This document shows positions 40,690 to 47,598 of a DNA stretch of 47,598 nt, piece after piece. The notes under the pieces were generated by a model that had not been told where the DNA came from, did not search any database, and was given only the letters and a program-made list of their open reading frames with translations. Source of the DNA: a gamma proteobacterium L18 (GTDB taxonomy: Bacteria; Pseudomonadota; Gammaproteobacteria; Pseudomonadales; Pseudomonadaceae); the NCBI GenBank assembly GCA_000497835.1, contig KI547165.1:766498-814095 (forward strand), read 5' to 3'. A program made the position numbers and the translations under genes. Each line of letters starts with the position of its first letter. Within the stretch, counting starts at the first letter, position 1.

Positions 40690-41646
40690 ATGCCCCTCTC
40701 CCGTCTGCTGTCCGCCGCCTTGCTGAGCCTGGCCGCCACCCTGGTCCACGCCGCCGACCTGCAACCACTCAAGGTCGCCAACCAGAAATCCACCATCAAG
40801 GCCCTGCTGCAAGTCTCGGGTGAACTTGAACACGTGCCCTACACCATCGACTTCTCCGAATTCCCCGCCGCCGCGCCCCTGGGTGAAGCCCTGAACGCCG
40901 GCGCCGTCGATGTCGGTGCGCTGGGCGATGCGCCCTATGTGTTCGCCCTGGGCGCTGGCGCGCCGCTGAAAGTGGTGAGCATCACCCACCTCAACGGCCG
41001 CTACACCACCGCCCTCCTGGTGCCCAAGGACTCGCCCATCCAGAAGGTCGCCGACCTGAAAGGCAAGCGCATCGTCACCACCAAGGGCTCCATCGGCCAC
41101 CTGCTGGTGATCAAGGCCCTGCACGAAGCCGGGCTTAAAACCAGCGACGTGACCTTCGCCTTCCTACTGCCCAGCGAGTCGCGCGTGGTGCTGGAAAATG
41201 GCAGCGTCGACGCCTGGTCCACGTGGGACCCGTACACCACCGTGGCCACCGCCAGCGGCCAGGAGCGCGTGCTGGTCAGCGGCGCCACCCTGCTCACCAA
41301 CCACCTGTACCTGGCCGCCACCAGCCAGGCCATCGCCGACAAACGTGTGCAGTTGCAGGACTTCGTCGCCCGGGTGGACCGCGCCTGGCAGTGGGCCAAC
41401 GCCCACCCGCGTGAATACGCCGCCGCCATGGCCAAGGTCACCGGCCTGCCGCTGGAGATCCAGCTGGCCGCCGCACAGAACACCCACATGGAACGCGTGC
41501 CCATCGACGCCCAGGTCATCAAGGGCCTGCAGCAGACCGCCGACCTGTACCGCAGCGAAGGCATCCTCACCAAGCCTGTGGACGTGTCCCACGGCTTCGA
41601 CCCCAGCTTCAACGCCAGCACCCCGCTCGCCGCCAGCGCCCAGTGA
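40690..41646 (+). CDS. Periplasmic sulfonate-binding protein (SsuA-like), no adjacent ABC partners
   Basis: A Sec signal peptide (1-21, ending VHA) is followed by an SsuA-type domain: KVANQKSTIKALLQVSGELEH, GEALNAGAVDVGALGDAPYVFALGAGAPLKVV, LKGKRIVTTKGSIGHLLVIKAL and NGSVDAWSTWDPY. SsuA captures sulfonates for the SsuBC transporter. Here no permease or ATPase follows; the protein must share another transporter, perhaps SsuBC elsewhere or the one at 27579-29346. GGAG lies at 40680, nine bases before the ATG. First gene of the second sulfur operon. Confidence 0.92.
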   Translation: MPLSRLLSAALLSLAATLVHAADLQPLKVANQKSTIKALLQVSGELEHVPYTIDFSEFPAAAPLGEALNAGAVDVGALGDAPYVFALGAGAPLKVVSITHLNGRYTTALLVPKDSPIQKVADLKGKRIVTTKGSIGHLLVIKALHEAGLKTSDVTFAFLLPSESRVVLENGSVDAWSTWDPYTTVATASGQERVLVSGATLLTNHLYLAATSQAIADKRVQLQDFVARVDRAWQWANAHPREYAAAMAKVTGLPLEIQLAAAQNTHMERVPIDAQVIKGLQQTADLYRSEGILTKPVDVSHGFDPSFNASTPLAASAQ

Positions 41647-41666
41647 TTGATCAAAGGAGTATGACC

Positions 41667-43019
41667 ATGACCCACAAACGCCAACTCAAGCTTGGAGCCA
41701 TGATCCACGGCGTCGGCCACGGATGGGGCGAGTGGCGCCATCCCAAGGCGCTGCCCAACGCCAGCACCAGCCTGGCGTACTACCAGCAGCAGGCGAAGTT
41801 GGCGGAAGCGGCCAAGTTCGATTTCGCCTTCATCGCCGACAGCCTGCACATTCACGAGAAATCCAGCCCGCACTACCTCAACCGCTTCGAGCCACTGACC
41901 ATCCTCTCGGCGCTGGCGGCCACCACGCAGAACATCGGCCTGGTGGCCACCGTCACCGTCAGCTACACCGAGCCCTTCCAGGTGGCGCGCCAGTTTGCTT
42001 CCCTGGACCTGATCAGCGGCGGCCGCGCCGGCTGGAACGTGGTGACCTCGTGGCTGAGCGGCACCGCCGACAACTTCGGCAAGCCCGAGCACCCCGCCCA
42101 CGCCACCCGCTACCGTATCGCCCGTGAGCACGTGAACGTGGTCAAGGGCCTGTGGGACAGCTGGGAAGACGACGCCTTCACCTACGATAAGCAGACCGGC
42201 CAGTTCTTCGACCCGGCCAAGCTGCACACCCTGGGCCACAAGGGCGAGTTCTTCTCGGTCAAGGGCCCGCTGAACATCGCCCGCTCGCCCCAGGGCCAGC
42301 CACCGATTTTCCAGGCCGGCACCTCGGAGGACGGCCGCAACTTCGCCGCGGCCAATGCCGATGCGATCTTCGTGCATGGCGAGAACTTCGAGCAGGCCAG
42401 CGCCTACTACCAAGACCTCAAGCGTCGCGCCGCCGAGGCCGGTCGCGACCCGCACAAGCTGGCGATCCTGCCGGGCATCCGGCCCATCGTCGGCCGTGAC
42501 GAAGCGGAGGTGGAAGACCGCTATCAACAAGCCGTGGACCTGGTCAGCATCGAGGATGCCATCGTTGCCCTGGGCCGTTCGTTCGACGACCACGACTTCA
42601 GCCAGTACCCGCTGGACGCGCCCTTCCCCGACGTCGGCGACCTGGGAGCCAACAGCCAGAAAGGTGGCAGTGATCGCATTAAGCAACTGGCCCGGGACAA
42701 CAACCTGACCCTGCGTGAAGTGGCTCTGCATTACTCGCGGCCCAAGCGCGATTTCGTCGGCACCGCCGAGCAGGTCGCCGACCAGGTGGAGCACTGGTTC
42801 AAGGCCGGCGCCGCCGACGGTTTCATCGTCACCTCGCTGCTGCCCGACGGCCTGCAGTACTTCACCGAACTGGTGGTACCAGTACTCGTACAACGCGGGC
42901 TGTTCCGCGACGCCTACACCGGCAGCACCCTGCGCGAGCACCTGGGCCTGGCCGTGCCGGCCAACCGCCATGCAGCGCCGGTGGCGGCCAAGGCCCCGGT
43001 CGAGGAAGAACTGGCATGA
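41667..43019 (+). CDS. NtaA/SnaA/DszA-type flavin monooxygenase
   Basis: 450-residue LLM monooxygenase of the nitrilotriacetate/dibenzothiophene-sulfone group. LKLGAMIHGVGHGWGEWRHP opens it; FIADSLHIHEKSSPH, ARQFASLDLISGGRAGWNVVTS (the group signature) and QAGTSEDGRNFAA follow. DszA opens sulfone rings and NtaA removes acetate groups; both need a separate FMN reductase, which is not present here. ATG 41667 is chosen because AGGAG ends seven bases before it; ATG 41661 is too close to that site. Overlaps the next gene by four bases. In this setting oxidation of a sulfone or sulfonate is most likely. Confidence 0.92.
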   Translation: MTHKRQLKLGAMIHGVGHGWGEWRHPKALPNASTSLAYYQQQAKLAEAAKFDFAFIADSLHIHEKSSPHYLNRFEPLTILSALAATTQNIGLVATVTVSYTEPFQVARQFASLDLISGGRAGWNVVTSWLSGTADNFGKPEHPAHATRYRIAREHVNVVKGLWDSWEDDAFTYDKQTGQFFDPAKLHTLGHKGEFFSVKGPLNIARSPQGQPPIFQAGTSEDGRNFAAANADAIFVHGENFEQASAYYQDLKRRAAEAGRDPHKLAILPGIRPIVGRDEAEVEDRYQQAVDLVSIEDAIVALGRSFDDHDFSQYPLDAPFPDVGDLGANSQKGGSDRIKQLARDNNLTLREVALHYSRPKRDFVGTAEQVADQVEHWFKAGAADGFIVTSLLPDGLQYFTELVVPVLVQRGLFRDAYTGSTLREHLGLAVPANRHAAPVAAKAPVEEELA

Positions 43020-44161
43020 GCGAATTCAGCTTTCGCACCCTGCTGCCCACGCTGACGGCGCAACTGGCCGCCAGCGCCGAGTTTCATGACCGCACCGGGC
43101 AGTTCCCCACCGACAACTTCGCCCTGCTGCACCGCCATGGCCTGCTGAGCTACACCGTGCCCAAGGCCTACGGCGGCGCGGGCGCCACCCTGGCCCAGGC
43201 GCGCGACGTGATCGCCGCCGTGGCCCGGGGCGAGCCGTCCACGGCGCTGATCCTGGTGATGCAGTATTTGCAGCACTCGCGCCTGGCCCACAGCAGCTGG
43301 CCCGAGGCCCTGCGCCGACAAGTCACGGAGGATGCGGTGCGCAACGGCGCGCTGATCAACGCCCTGCGCGTGGAACCCGACCTGGGCACCCCGGCCCGTG
43401 GCGGCCTGCCCGCCACCCTCGCCCGGCGCACGCCCGAAGGCTGGCGCCTGAGCGGCACCAAGATCTACTCCACCGGCAGCCACGGCCTGACCTGGTACAG
43501 CGTGTGGGCCCGCAGCGACGATGCCGACCCGCTGGTGGGCGCCTACCTGGTGCACCGCGACACCCCCGGCATTCGCATTGTCGACGCCTGGGACCACCTG
43601 GGCATGCGCGCCACCTGCAGCCACGAAGTGATTTTCGACGACGTGCTGATCCCCCTGGAGCAGGCCGTCAGCGTCAGCCCCGCCAGTGCGCCGGCAGCGG
43701 AACTGGACCCCGAAGGCTTGCTGTGGATGTCGGTGCTGCTGTCTTCGGTATACGACGGCGTGGCCCAGGCCGCCCGCGACTGGCTGGTGCAATGGCTGAC
43801 CGAGCGCACGCCGTCCAACCTGGGCGCACCGTTGTCGAGCCTGCCGCGCTTCCAGGAAACCGTGGGCCAGATCGACACCCTGCTGTTCAACAATCGCAGC
43901 CTGCTGGACGCCGCAGCCCAGGGCCTGACCGCGCCGCAGCACGCCGCGCAGATCAAGTACCTGGTCACCGACAACGCCATCCGCGCCGTGGAGCTGGCCA
44001 TTCAGGCGTCGGGCAACCCCGGCCTGTCGCGCCATAACCCGTTGCAACGCCATTACCGCGACGTGCTGTGCAGCCGCGTGCACACGCCGCAGAACGACGC
44101 CATTTTCACCGGCGCCGGCAAGGCCGCCTTTGCCGCCTTCACCACAGGAGTCACGCCATGA
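43016..44161 (+). CDS. Acyl-CoA dehydrogenase-fold flavoprotein, DszC/SfnB-like
   Basis: 381 residues of acyl-CoA dehydrogenase fold: N-terminal helical part, then VPKAYGGAGATLAQ, VIAAVARGEPSTALILVMQY, the beta domain GWRLSGTKIYSTGSHGLTWYSVWAR and DAWDHLGMRATCSHEVIFDDV, and a helical C-terminus. The usual acyl-CoA catalytic Glu is not obvious; together with the DszA-like partner this points to a flavin monooxygenase such as DszC or to SfnB. Overlaps its neighbours by four bases on both sides, so it is co-translated. Substrate unknown. Confidence 0.9.
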   Translation: MSEFSFRTLLPTLTAQLAASAEFHDRTGQFPTDNFALLHRHGLLSYTVPKAYGGAGATLAQARDVIAAVARGEPSTALILVMQYLQHSRLAHSSWPEALRRQVTEDAVRNGALINALRVEPDLGTPARGGLPATLARRTPEGWRLSGTKIYSTGSHGLTWYSVWARSDDADPLVGAYLVHRDTPGIRIVDAWDHLGMRATCSHEVIFDDVLIPLEQAVSVSPASAPAAELDPEGLLWMSVLLSSVYDGVAQAARDWLVQWLTERTPSNLGAPLSSLPRFQETVGQIDTLLFNNRSLLDAAAQGLTAPQHAAQIKYLVTDNAIRAVELAIQASGNPGLSRHNPLQRHYRDVLCSRVHTPQNDAIFTGAGKAAFAAFTTGVTP

Positions 44162-45117
44162 GCGACCTGGTCATCGCCAGCCAGCTGGATGCAACGTTCA
44201 ACCAGGCCCTGCGCGAGCGGCTGGCCACCCTCCACCCGGGCATCAAGGTGATCGAAGTGCCGGTGGGCGTGCCCAGCGACCTGCCGCCCGAGGCGCGCAT
44301 TTTGATGGGCCGCCCCATCAACGTACGCGGCTATCAGGCCCCGGACACCCCGCCACCGGGCTGGCCCTATGGCCTGCGCTGGATTCAGCTGGCGTCCTCG
44401 GGCATCGACTTCTACCCGGCTTGGCTGTTCGACGGCCTGCCGGTGACCACCGCCCGCGGCAGCGCCAGTGACCCCATCGCCGAGTTTGCCCTGGCGGCCA
44501 TCTTTGCCCGCAACAAGCACCTGCCGGATATCTGGGTGACCGACGCCGACTGGCAGTTCACCGCGCTGACGCCGGTCAAGGGGCAGACCCTGGGCATCGT
44601 CGGTTTTGGCTCCATCGGCACGGCGCTGGCGCACAAGGCCCAGGCCCTGGGCCTGCGGGTGGTTGCCTTGCGCCAGAGCGACACGCCGTTTGGCGTGGAC
44701 GGTGTGGAGGCCGCCCGGGACATTCACCACCTGTTCGCCGAATCCGATCACTTGGTTGTGGCGGCGCCGCTGACCCCAGACACCCGCCACCTGATCAACG
44801 CCGATGTGCTGGCCAGCGCCAAACCGGGCCTGCACCTGATCAACATCGCCCGTGGTGGGTTGCTCGACCAAGAGGCCTTGCTGAACGCCCTGGACCACGG
44901 CCCGCTGGGCTTCGCCTCGCTGGACGTCACCGAGCCAGAGCCGCTGCCGGAGGGCCATCGCTTGTACAGCCACCCCAAGGTGCGCCTGTCGCCGCACACC
45001 TCGGCCATTTCCACCCGGGGCGGCGAAGCCATTGCCGACATCCTGCTGGACAACCTGCAGCGCTTCCTCACCGACCAGCCCCTGCACAACCTCGCCGACC
45101 GCACCCGCGGATACTGA
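44158..45117 (+). CDS. D-2-hydroxyacid dehydrogenase (NAD(P)-dependent)
   Basis: 319 residues. The NAD-binding motif is GIVGFGSIGTALAHKAQALG. The catalytic Arg lies in NIARGGLLDQEAL, the Glu in DVTEPEPLPEGH and the His in LSPHTSAIS, so the triad is intact. The enzyme would reduce a 2-oxoacid or oxidise a D-2-hydroxyacid. It is unusual in an organosulfur operon; it may act on the carbon skeleton released by the two flavin enzymes, for instance a 2-oxo product. Overlaps the DszC-like gene by four bases and is last in the operon. Confidence 0.92.
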   Translation: MSDLVIASQLDATFNQALRERLATLHPGIKVIEVPVGVPSDLPPEARILMGRPINVRGYQAPDTPPPGWPYGLRWIQLASSGIDFYPAWLFDGLPVTTARGSASDPIAEFALAAIFARNKHLPDIWVTDADWQFTALTPVKGQTLGIVGFGSIGTALAHKAQALGLRVVALRQSDTPFGVDGVEAARDIHHLFAESDHLVVAAPLTPDTRHLINADVLASAKPGLHLINIARGGLLDQEALLNALDHGPLGFASLDVTEPEPLPEGHRLYSHPKVRLSPHTSAISTRGGEAIADILLDNLQRFLTDQPLHNLADRTRGY

Positions 45118-45131
45118 CTGACCTCGGCGGA

Positions 45132-45225
45132 TTCACACTGTGGGACCGGGCGAAGCTCGGGAAGCAGGCAACGCGGATGACCTGACGGGCCCTTTCCCGA
45201 GCTTCGCCCGGTCCCACAGTGTGAA
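45132..45225. repeat. REP family E, inverted pair
   Basis: TTCACACTGTGGGACCGGGC and its complement, flanking 30 bases. A lone arm GAGCTTCGCCCGGTCCC is at 35387. The element occupies the position where a promoter for the TonB receptor would be expected. Confidence 0.9.
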
Positions 45226-45250
45226 CCCCAAACGAAATCAGAGATATCAA

Positions 45251-45273
45251 ACCGACCCCGCCAGGAGGAGGCC
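45251..45273 (+). promoter_or_regulatory. Conserved leader motif, copy 3
   Basis: ACCGACCCC followed by GCCAGGAGGAGGCCC, 32 bases before the TonB receptor ATG. No TAGAWC/TTCACA promoter is found upstream of this copy. Confidence 0.5.
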
Positions 45274-45304
45274 CCCCAACACCCCAAAAAAACAGAGAAC
45301 CGCC

Positions 45305-47434
45305 ATGCCAACACCGCGCTTTGCGTACCACCCGCTCACCCTCGCCGTACTGTTCGGCGCCAGCCCCGCCGCCTTCGCCGAAGACCCCACTAGCCCCGCG
45401 CTGCCCACGGTCACGGTGACCGCCGAGCACAAAAGCGAAAACCTGCAGAAAACCCCACTGGCGATTTCCGCCTTCGACGAAAAAACCCTGGAAGACAAAC
45501 AGATCCGCAACGTGCGTGACCTGTCCGGCCAGGTGCCCAACCTGACCCTCAGCCACCAGTCCATCTCCTACAGCGCCCAGACTTACGGCATTCGTGGCAT
45601 CGGCGAGACGGACCCGATCCAGGAATCGGCCGTGGCGGTGTACGCCGACGATCTATACATCCCCCGGGCCATCTCCTCCATGCTCGACTTCAACGACGTG
45701 GAGCGCGTGGAAGTGCTGCGCGGGCCCCAGGGCACGCTGTACGGCCGCAACAGCAGCGCCGGCGCCATCCGCGTGATCACCCGCGACCCGGACCAGCAAA
45801 CCCGTGGTTTCTTCGAGCTGGGCGGTGGCAGCTTTGATGCCCGCAACGCGCGCCTGCTGATCAGCGGCCCGTTGATCGACAACACCCTGTTCGGCAGTTT
45901 CTCGGCCACCAGCCTGAACCGCGACGGCACGGTGTCGAACCCCACGCGCGGCAAGCACGTCAACAACATCGACATCCAGTCTTACCGCGGCAAGCTGCGC
46001 TTCAAGCCCGACGAATCGCCGTGGGACGTGCAACTGACCCTGGCCGGCACGTTCGACCGTGGCGACACCACCAGCTACACGCCCTTCGATGCCGACGGGC
46101 ATTTCGACAAGTTCAAGAGCTACTCAAGCCTGGACCCCAAGAACAAACTGGACCAGGGCAGCGCCGTGCTGCGCGCGATCTACGCCTTCAATGACCAGTT
46201 GAGTTTCAAGTCGGTGACCGCCTACTCGGCCTTCCACCAGCCGGTGGACTACGACAACTCCGGCCAGGCCGCGCTGATCCAGCAAAACCTGATCCTGTAC
46301 AAGCAGAAATACGCCACCCAGGACTTCCAGCTCAACGGCAACTACGACCGGTTCAGCTTCACCACCGGCGTGTTCCTGTACCACGAGCAGTTCGACGCCG
46401 ACCGCGACAACCTCACCTACTCCATCGCCCGCGGCCGGGTGATCGGCCAGGGCCAATACAGCACCACCACCACCGACAGCTACGCGCTGTATGGCCAGGG
46501 CAGCTACAAGCTGACCCCACAATTGTCACTGATCGCCGGCTTGCGCTTTACCCGCGAACACAAGAACTTCGATTACACCAACTACGCCATCAACACCAAC
46601 CGGCAGATCACCGGGGCCAACTTCACGGCCGACGCCAGCAAGTCCTGGCAAAGCACCAGCCCCAAGGTGGGCGTGGAATACGCCTGGACCGAGCACCTGA
46701 ACCAGTACGCCTACGTGGCCAAGGGCTTCAAGGCCGGCGGCTACGACAACCGTGCGCCCACTGCCGCCGCGGCTGAAACGGCGTTCTCGCCCGAGGACGT
46801 GACCACCTACGAAACCGGCTTCAAGGGTGACTTCTTCGACCAGCGCCTGCGCGCCAACGTGGCGTTTTTCTACAACGACTACCAGGACCTGCAGACCAAC
46901 GCCTACGACCCGGCCCTGGGCGTGAGCCTGCGCACCAACGTGGGCAAGGCGCACACCTACGGCGTGGAAGTGGAAACCCTGACCGCGCTGACCCGCGACC
47001 TGCAACTGACGGCCAACGTGGGCTTCCTGCAAAGCCGTTACGACGACTTCCAGAACGCCGCTGGGGCCGGGGTGGACGCTGATGGCAAGCAGCTGGTGTT
47101 CTCACCCAAATGGAACGCCAGCGTGGGGCTCAACTACACCGTGCCGGTCAACCTGCCGGGGCAGGTGCTGGTGGGTACCGATGCGCAGTTCCAGACCAAG
47201 TCGTACGCCAACGCCTTGAACGACGACATCCAGGAAATCCCCAAGCAGACCTTCTGGAACGCCAACACGCGCTACATCAGCGGCGACGGCCACTGGACGA
47301 CCACGCTGGCGGTGAAGAACCTGCTGGACCGGGCGTATCCGCAGTCGGTGGGGTATGTGCCGTCGAGTGGGCAGCGGTATTATTCGGTGAATGATCCGAG
47401 GACGGTGTTGTTGAGTGTTCGGTATGATTTGTAG
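45305..47434 (+). CDS. TonB-dependent outer-membrane receptor
   Basis: 709 residues: signal peptide (about 1-25, ending AFA), TonB-box-like PTVTVTAEH, plug domain (IRNVRDLSGQVPNLTL, GIRGIGETDP, VEVLRGPQGTLYGRNSSAGAIRVITRDP) and a 22-strand barrel ending in SVRYDL. This type transports iron chelates, vitamins or organic compounds with TonB energy. Placement behind the sulfur operon and the shared leader motif suggest import of an organosulfur compound rather than iron; no Fur box was noticed. The last residue is Leu instead of the more usual Phe. ATG 45305 follows AGAGAA; the longer upstream frame runs through REP DNA. Confidence 0.93.
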   Translation: MPTPRFAYHPLTLAVLFGASPAAFAEDPTSPALPTVTVTAEHKSENLQKTPLAISAFDEKTLEDKQIRNVRDLSGQVPNLTLSHQSISYSAQTYGIRGIGETDPIQESAVAVYADDLYIPRAISSMLDFNDVERVEVLRGPQGTLYGRNSSAGAIRVITRDPDQQTRGFFELGGGSFDARNARLLISGPLIDNTLFGSFSATSLNRDGTVSNPTRGKHVNNIDIQSYRGKLRFKPDESPWDVQLTLAGTFDRGDTTSYTPFDADGHFDKFKSYSSLDPKNKLDQGSAVLRAIYAFNDQLSFKSVTAYSAFHQPVDYDNSGQAALIQQNLILYKQKYATQDFQLNGNYDRFSFTTGVFLYHEQFDADRDNLTYSIARGRVIGQGQYSTTTTDSYALYGQGSYKLTPQLSLIAGLRFTREHKNFDYTNYAINTNRQITGANFTADASKSWQSTSPKVGVEYAWTEHLNQYAYVAKGFKAGGYDNRAPTAAAAETAFSPEDVTTYETGFKGDFFDQRLRANVAFFYNDYQDLQTNAYDPALGVSLRTNVGKAHTYGVEVETLTALTRDLQLTANVGFLQSRYDDFQNAAGAGVDADGKQLVFSPKWNASVGLNYTVPVNLPGQVLVGTDAQFQTKSYANALNDDIQEIPKQTFWNANTRYISGDGHWTTTLAVKNLLDRAYPQSVGYVPSSGQRYYSVNDPRTVLLSVRYDL

Positions 47435-47456
47435 TCGTTGGGGGTTGCAGGGCGTA

Positions 47457-47542
47457 TGACGATGTTCTTTCGGTGTTCATGAGACCGCGCGCCGCCCGCG
47501 CGGCGCTTCCCGGGCACAGCCCGGTCCTACATTTGTTGCAAC
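47457..47542. repeat. REP-like GC-rich repeat, right copy
   Basis: Complement of the repeat at 33-120: GCGCCGCCCGCGCGGCGCTT followed by CCCGGGCACAGCCCGGTCCT. It lies just beyond the TonB receptor stop. The last 55 bases of the window hold nothing recognisable. Confidence 0.75.
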
Positions 47543-47598
47543 GTACCATTGCCTGTGAGATCGCCTCGTCCGCCTGGTTAGTTCACTGCAGATCTGTA

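Noticed and set aside
33..47542. Terminal inverted repeats of a large transposon or genomic island
   Set aside because: The repeats are REP-like hairpins, no transposase or integrase and no direct target duplication are seen, and the content is mostly core Pseudomonas genes.

Overview
The window is chromosomal DNA of a gamma-proteobacterium, almost certainly a Pseudomonas of the fluorescens/putida type. The evidence is high GC with strong GC3 bias, many Pseudomonas-type REP repeats in paired inverted copies, and Pseudomonas-typical families (DUF2790, DUF6388-like, SsuF-like TOBE protein, AzlCD, MltA, PolB). About 44 genes or gene remnants were found. No rRNA, CRISPR array, transposase or credible tRNA was seen.

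Layout. 0-3.1 kb: trehalase treA, then an eroded divergent MFS/LysR pair and a small hypothetical gene. 3.4-9.9 kb: a chemoreceptor, then a probable operon of a membrane protein, an unusual fusion (alpha/beta-hydrolase fold lacking its nucleophile plus a PEP-synthase-like part) and a divergent nucleoside hydrolase, then a DUF2867 gene. 9.9-24.8 kb: mostly housekeeping and accessory genes (azlCD, an NCS1 transporter behind a sigma-54-like promoter, a DUF2790 gene, CLC channel, phospholipase D-like protein, secreted hydrolase, RNase T2, DNA polymerase II, MltA, a diguanylate cyclase, a PPP-type phosphatase, an SsuF-like molbindin). 25.0-25.4 kb: an orphan HicB antitoxin with an apparent hicA stub. 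25.5-30.4 kb: flavoprotein plus ferredoxin, and a convergent SsuABC-like ABC transporter whose permease is frameshifted. 30.5-36.8 kb: secreted hydrolase, an HPP-MarR-CLC operon, a DUF6388-like gene, a VapC/FitA toxin-antitoxin pair, and a C4-like structured RNA ahead of a small gene. 37.0-47.4 kb: an organosulfur scavenging cluster (SsuD-like monooxygenase, thiol dioxygenase, four-domain rhodanese; sulfonate-binding protein, DszA-like and DszC-like enzymes, 2-hydroxyacid dehydrogenase; TonB-dependent receptor).

How it fits together. The strongest system-level signal is the sulfur locus. Three transcription units (starting at 25521, 37047 and 40690) share an upstream block with a TAGAWC box exactly 16 bases ahead of a TTCACA/TTCCCA -35-like element. 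Three units (37047, 40690, 45305) share a GC-rich leader motif (ACCGACCCC followed by GGAGGCCC). I infer one sulfur-limitation regulon: the TonB receptor would import a sulfur compound across the outer membrane, the periplasmic binding proteins would capture it, and the LLM and DszC-like oxygenases would desulfurise it, with the thiol dioxygenase and rhodanese handling released thiol or sulfane sulfur. Substrate and regulator cannot be read from the sequence.
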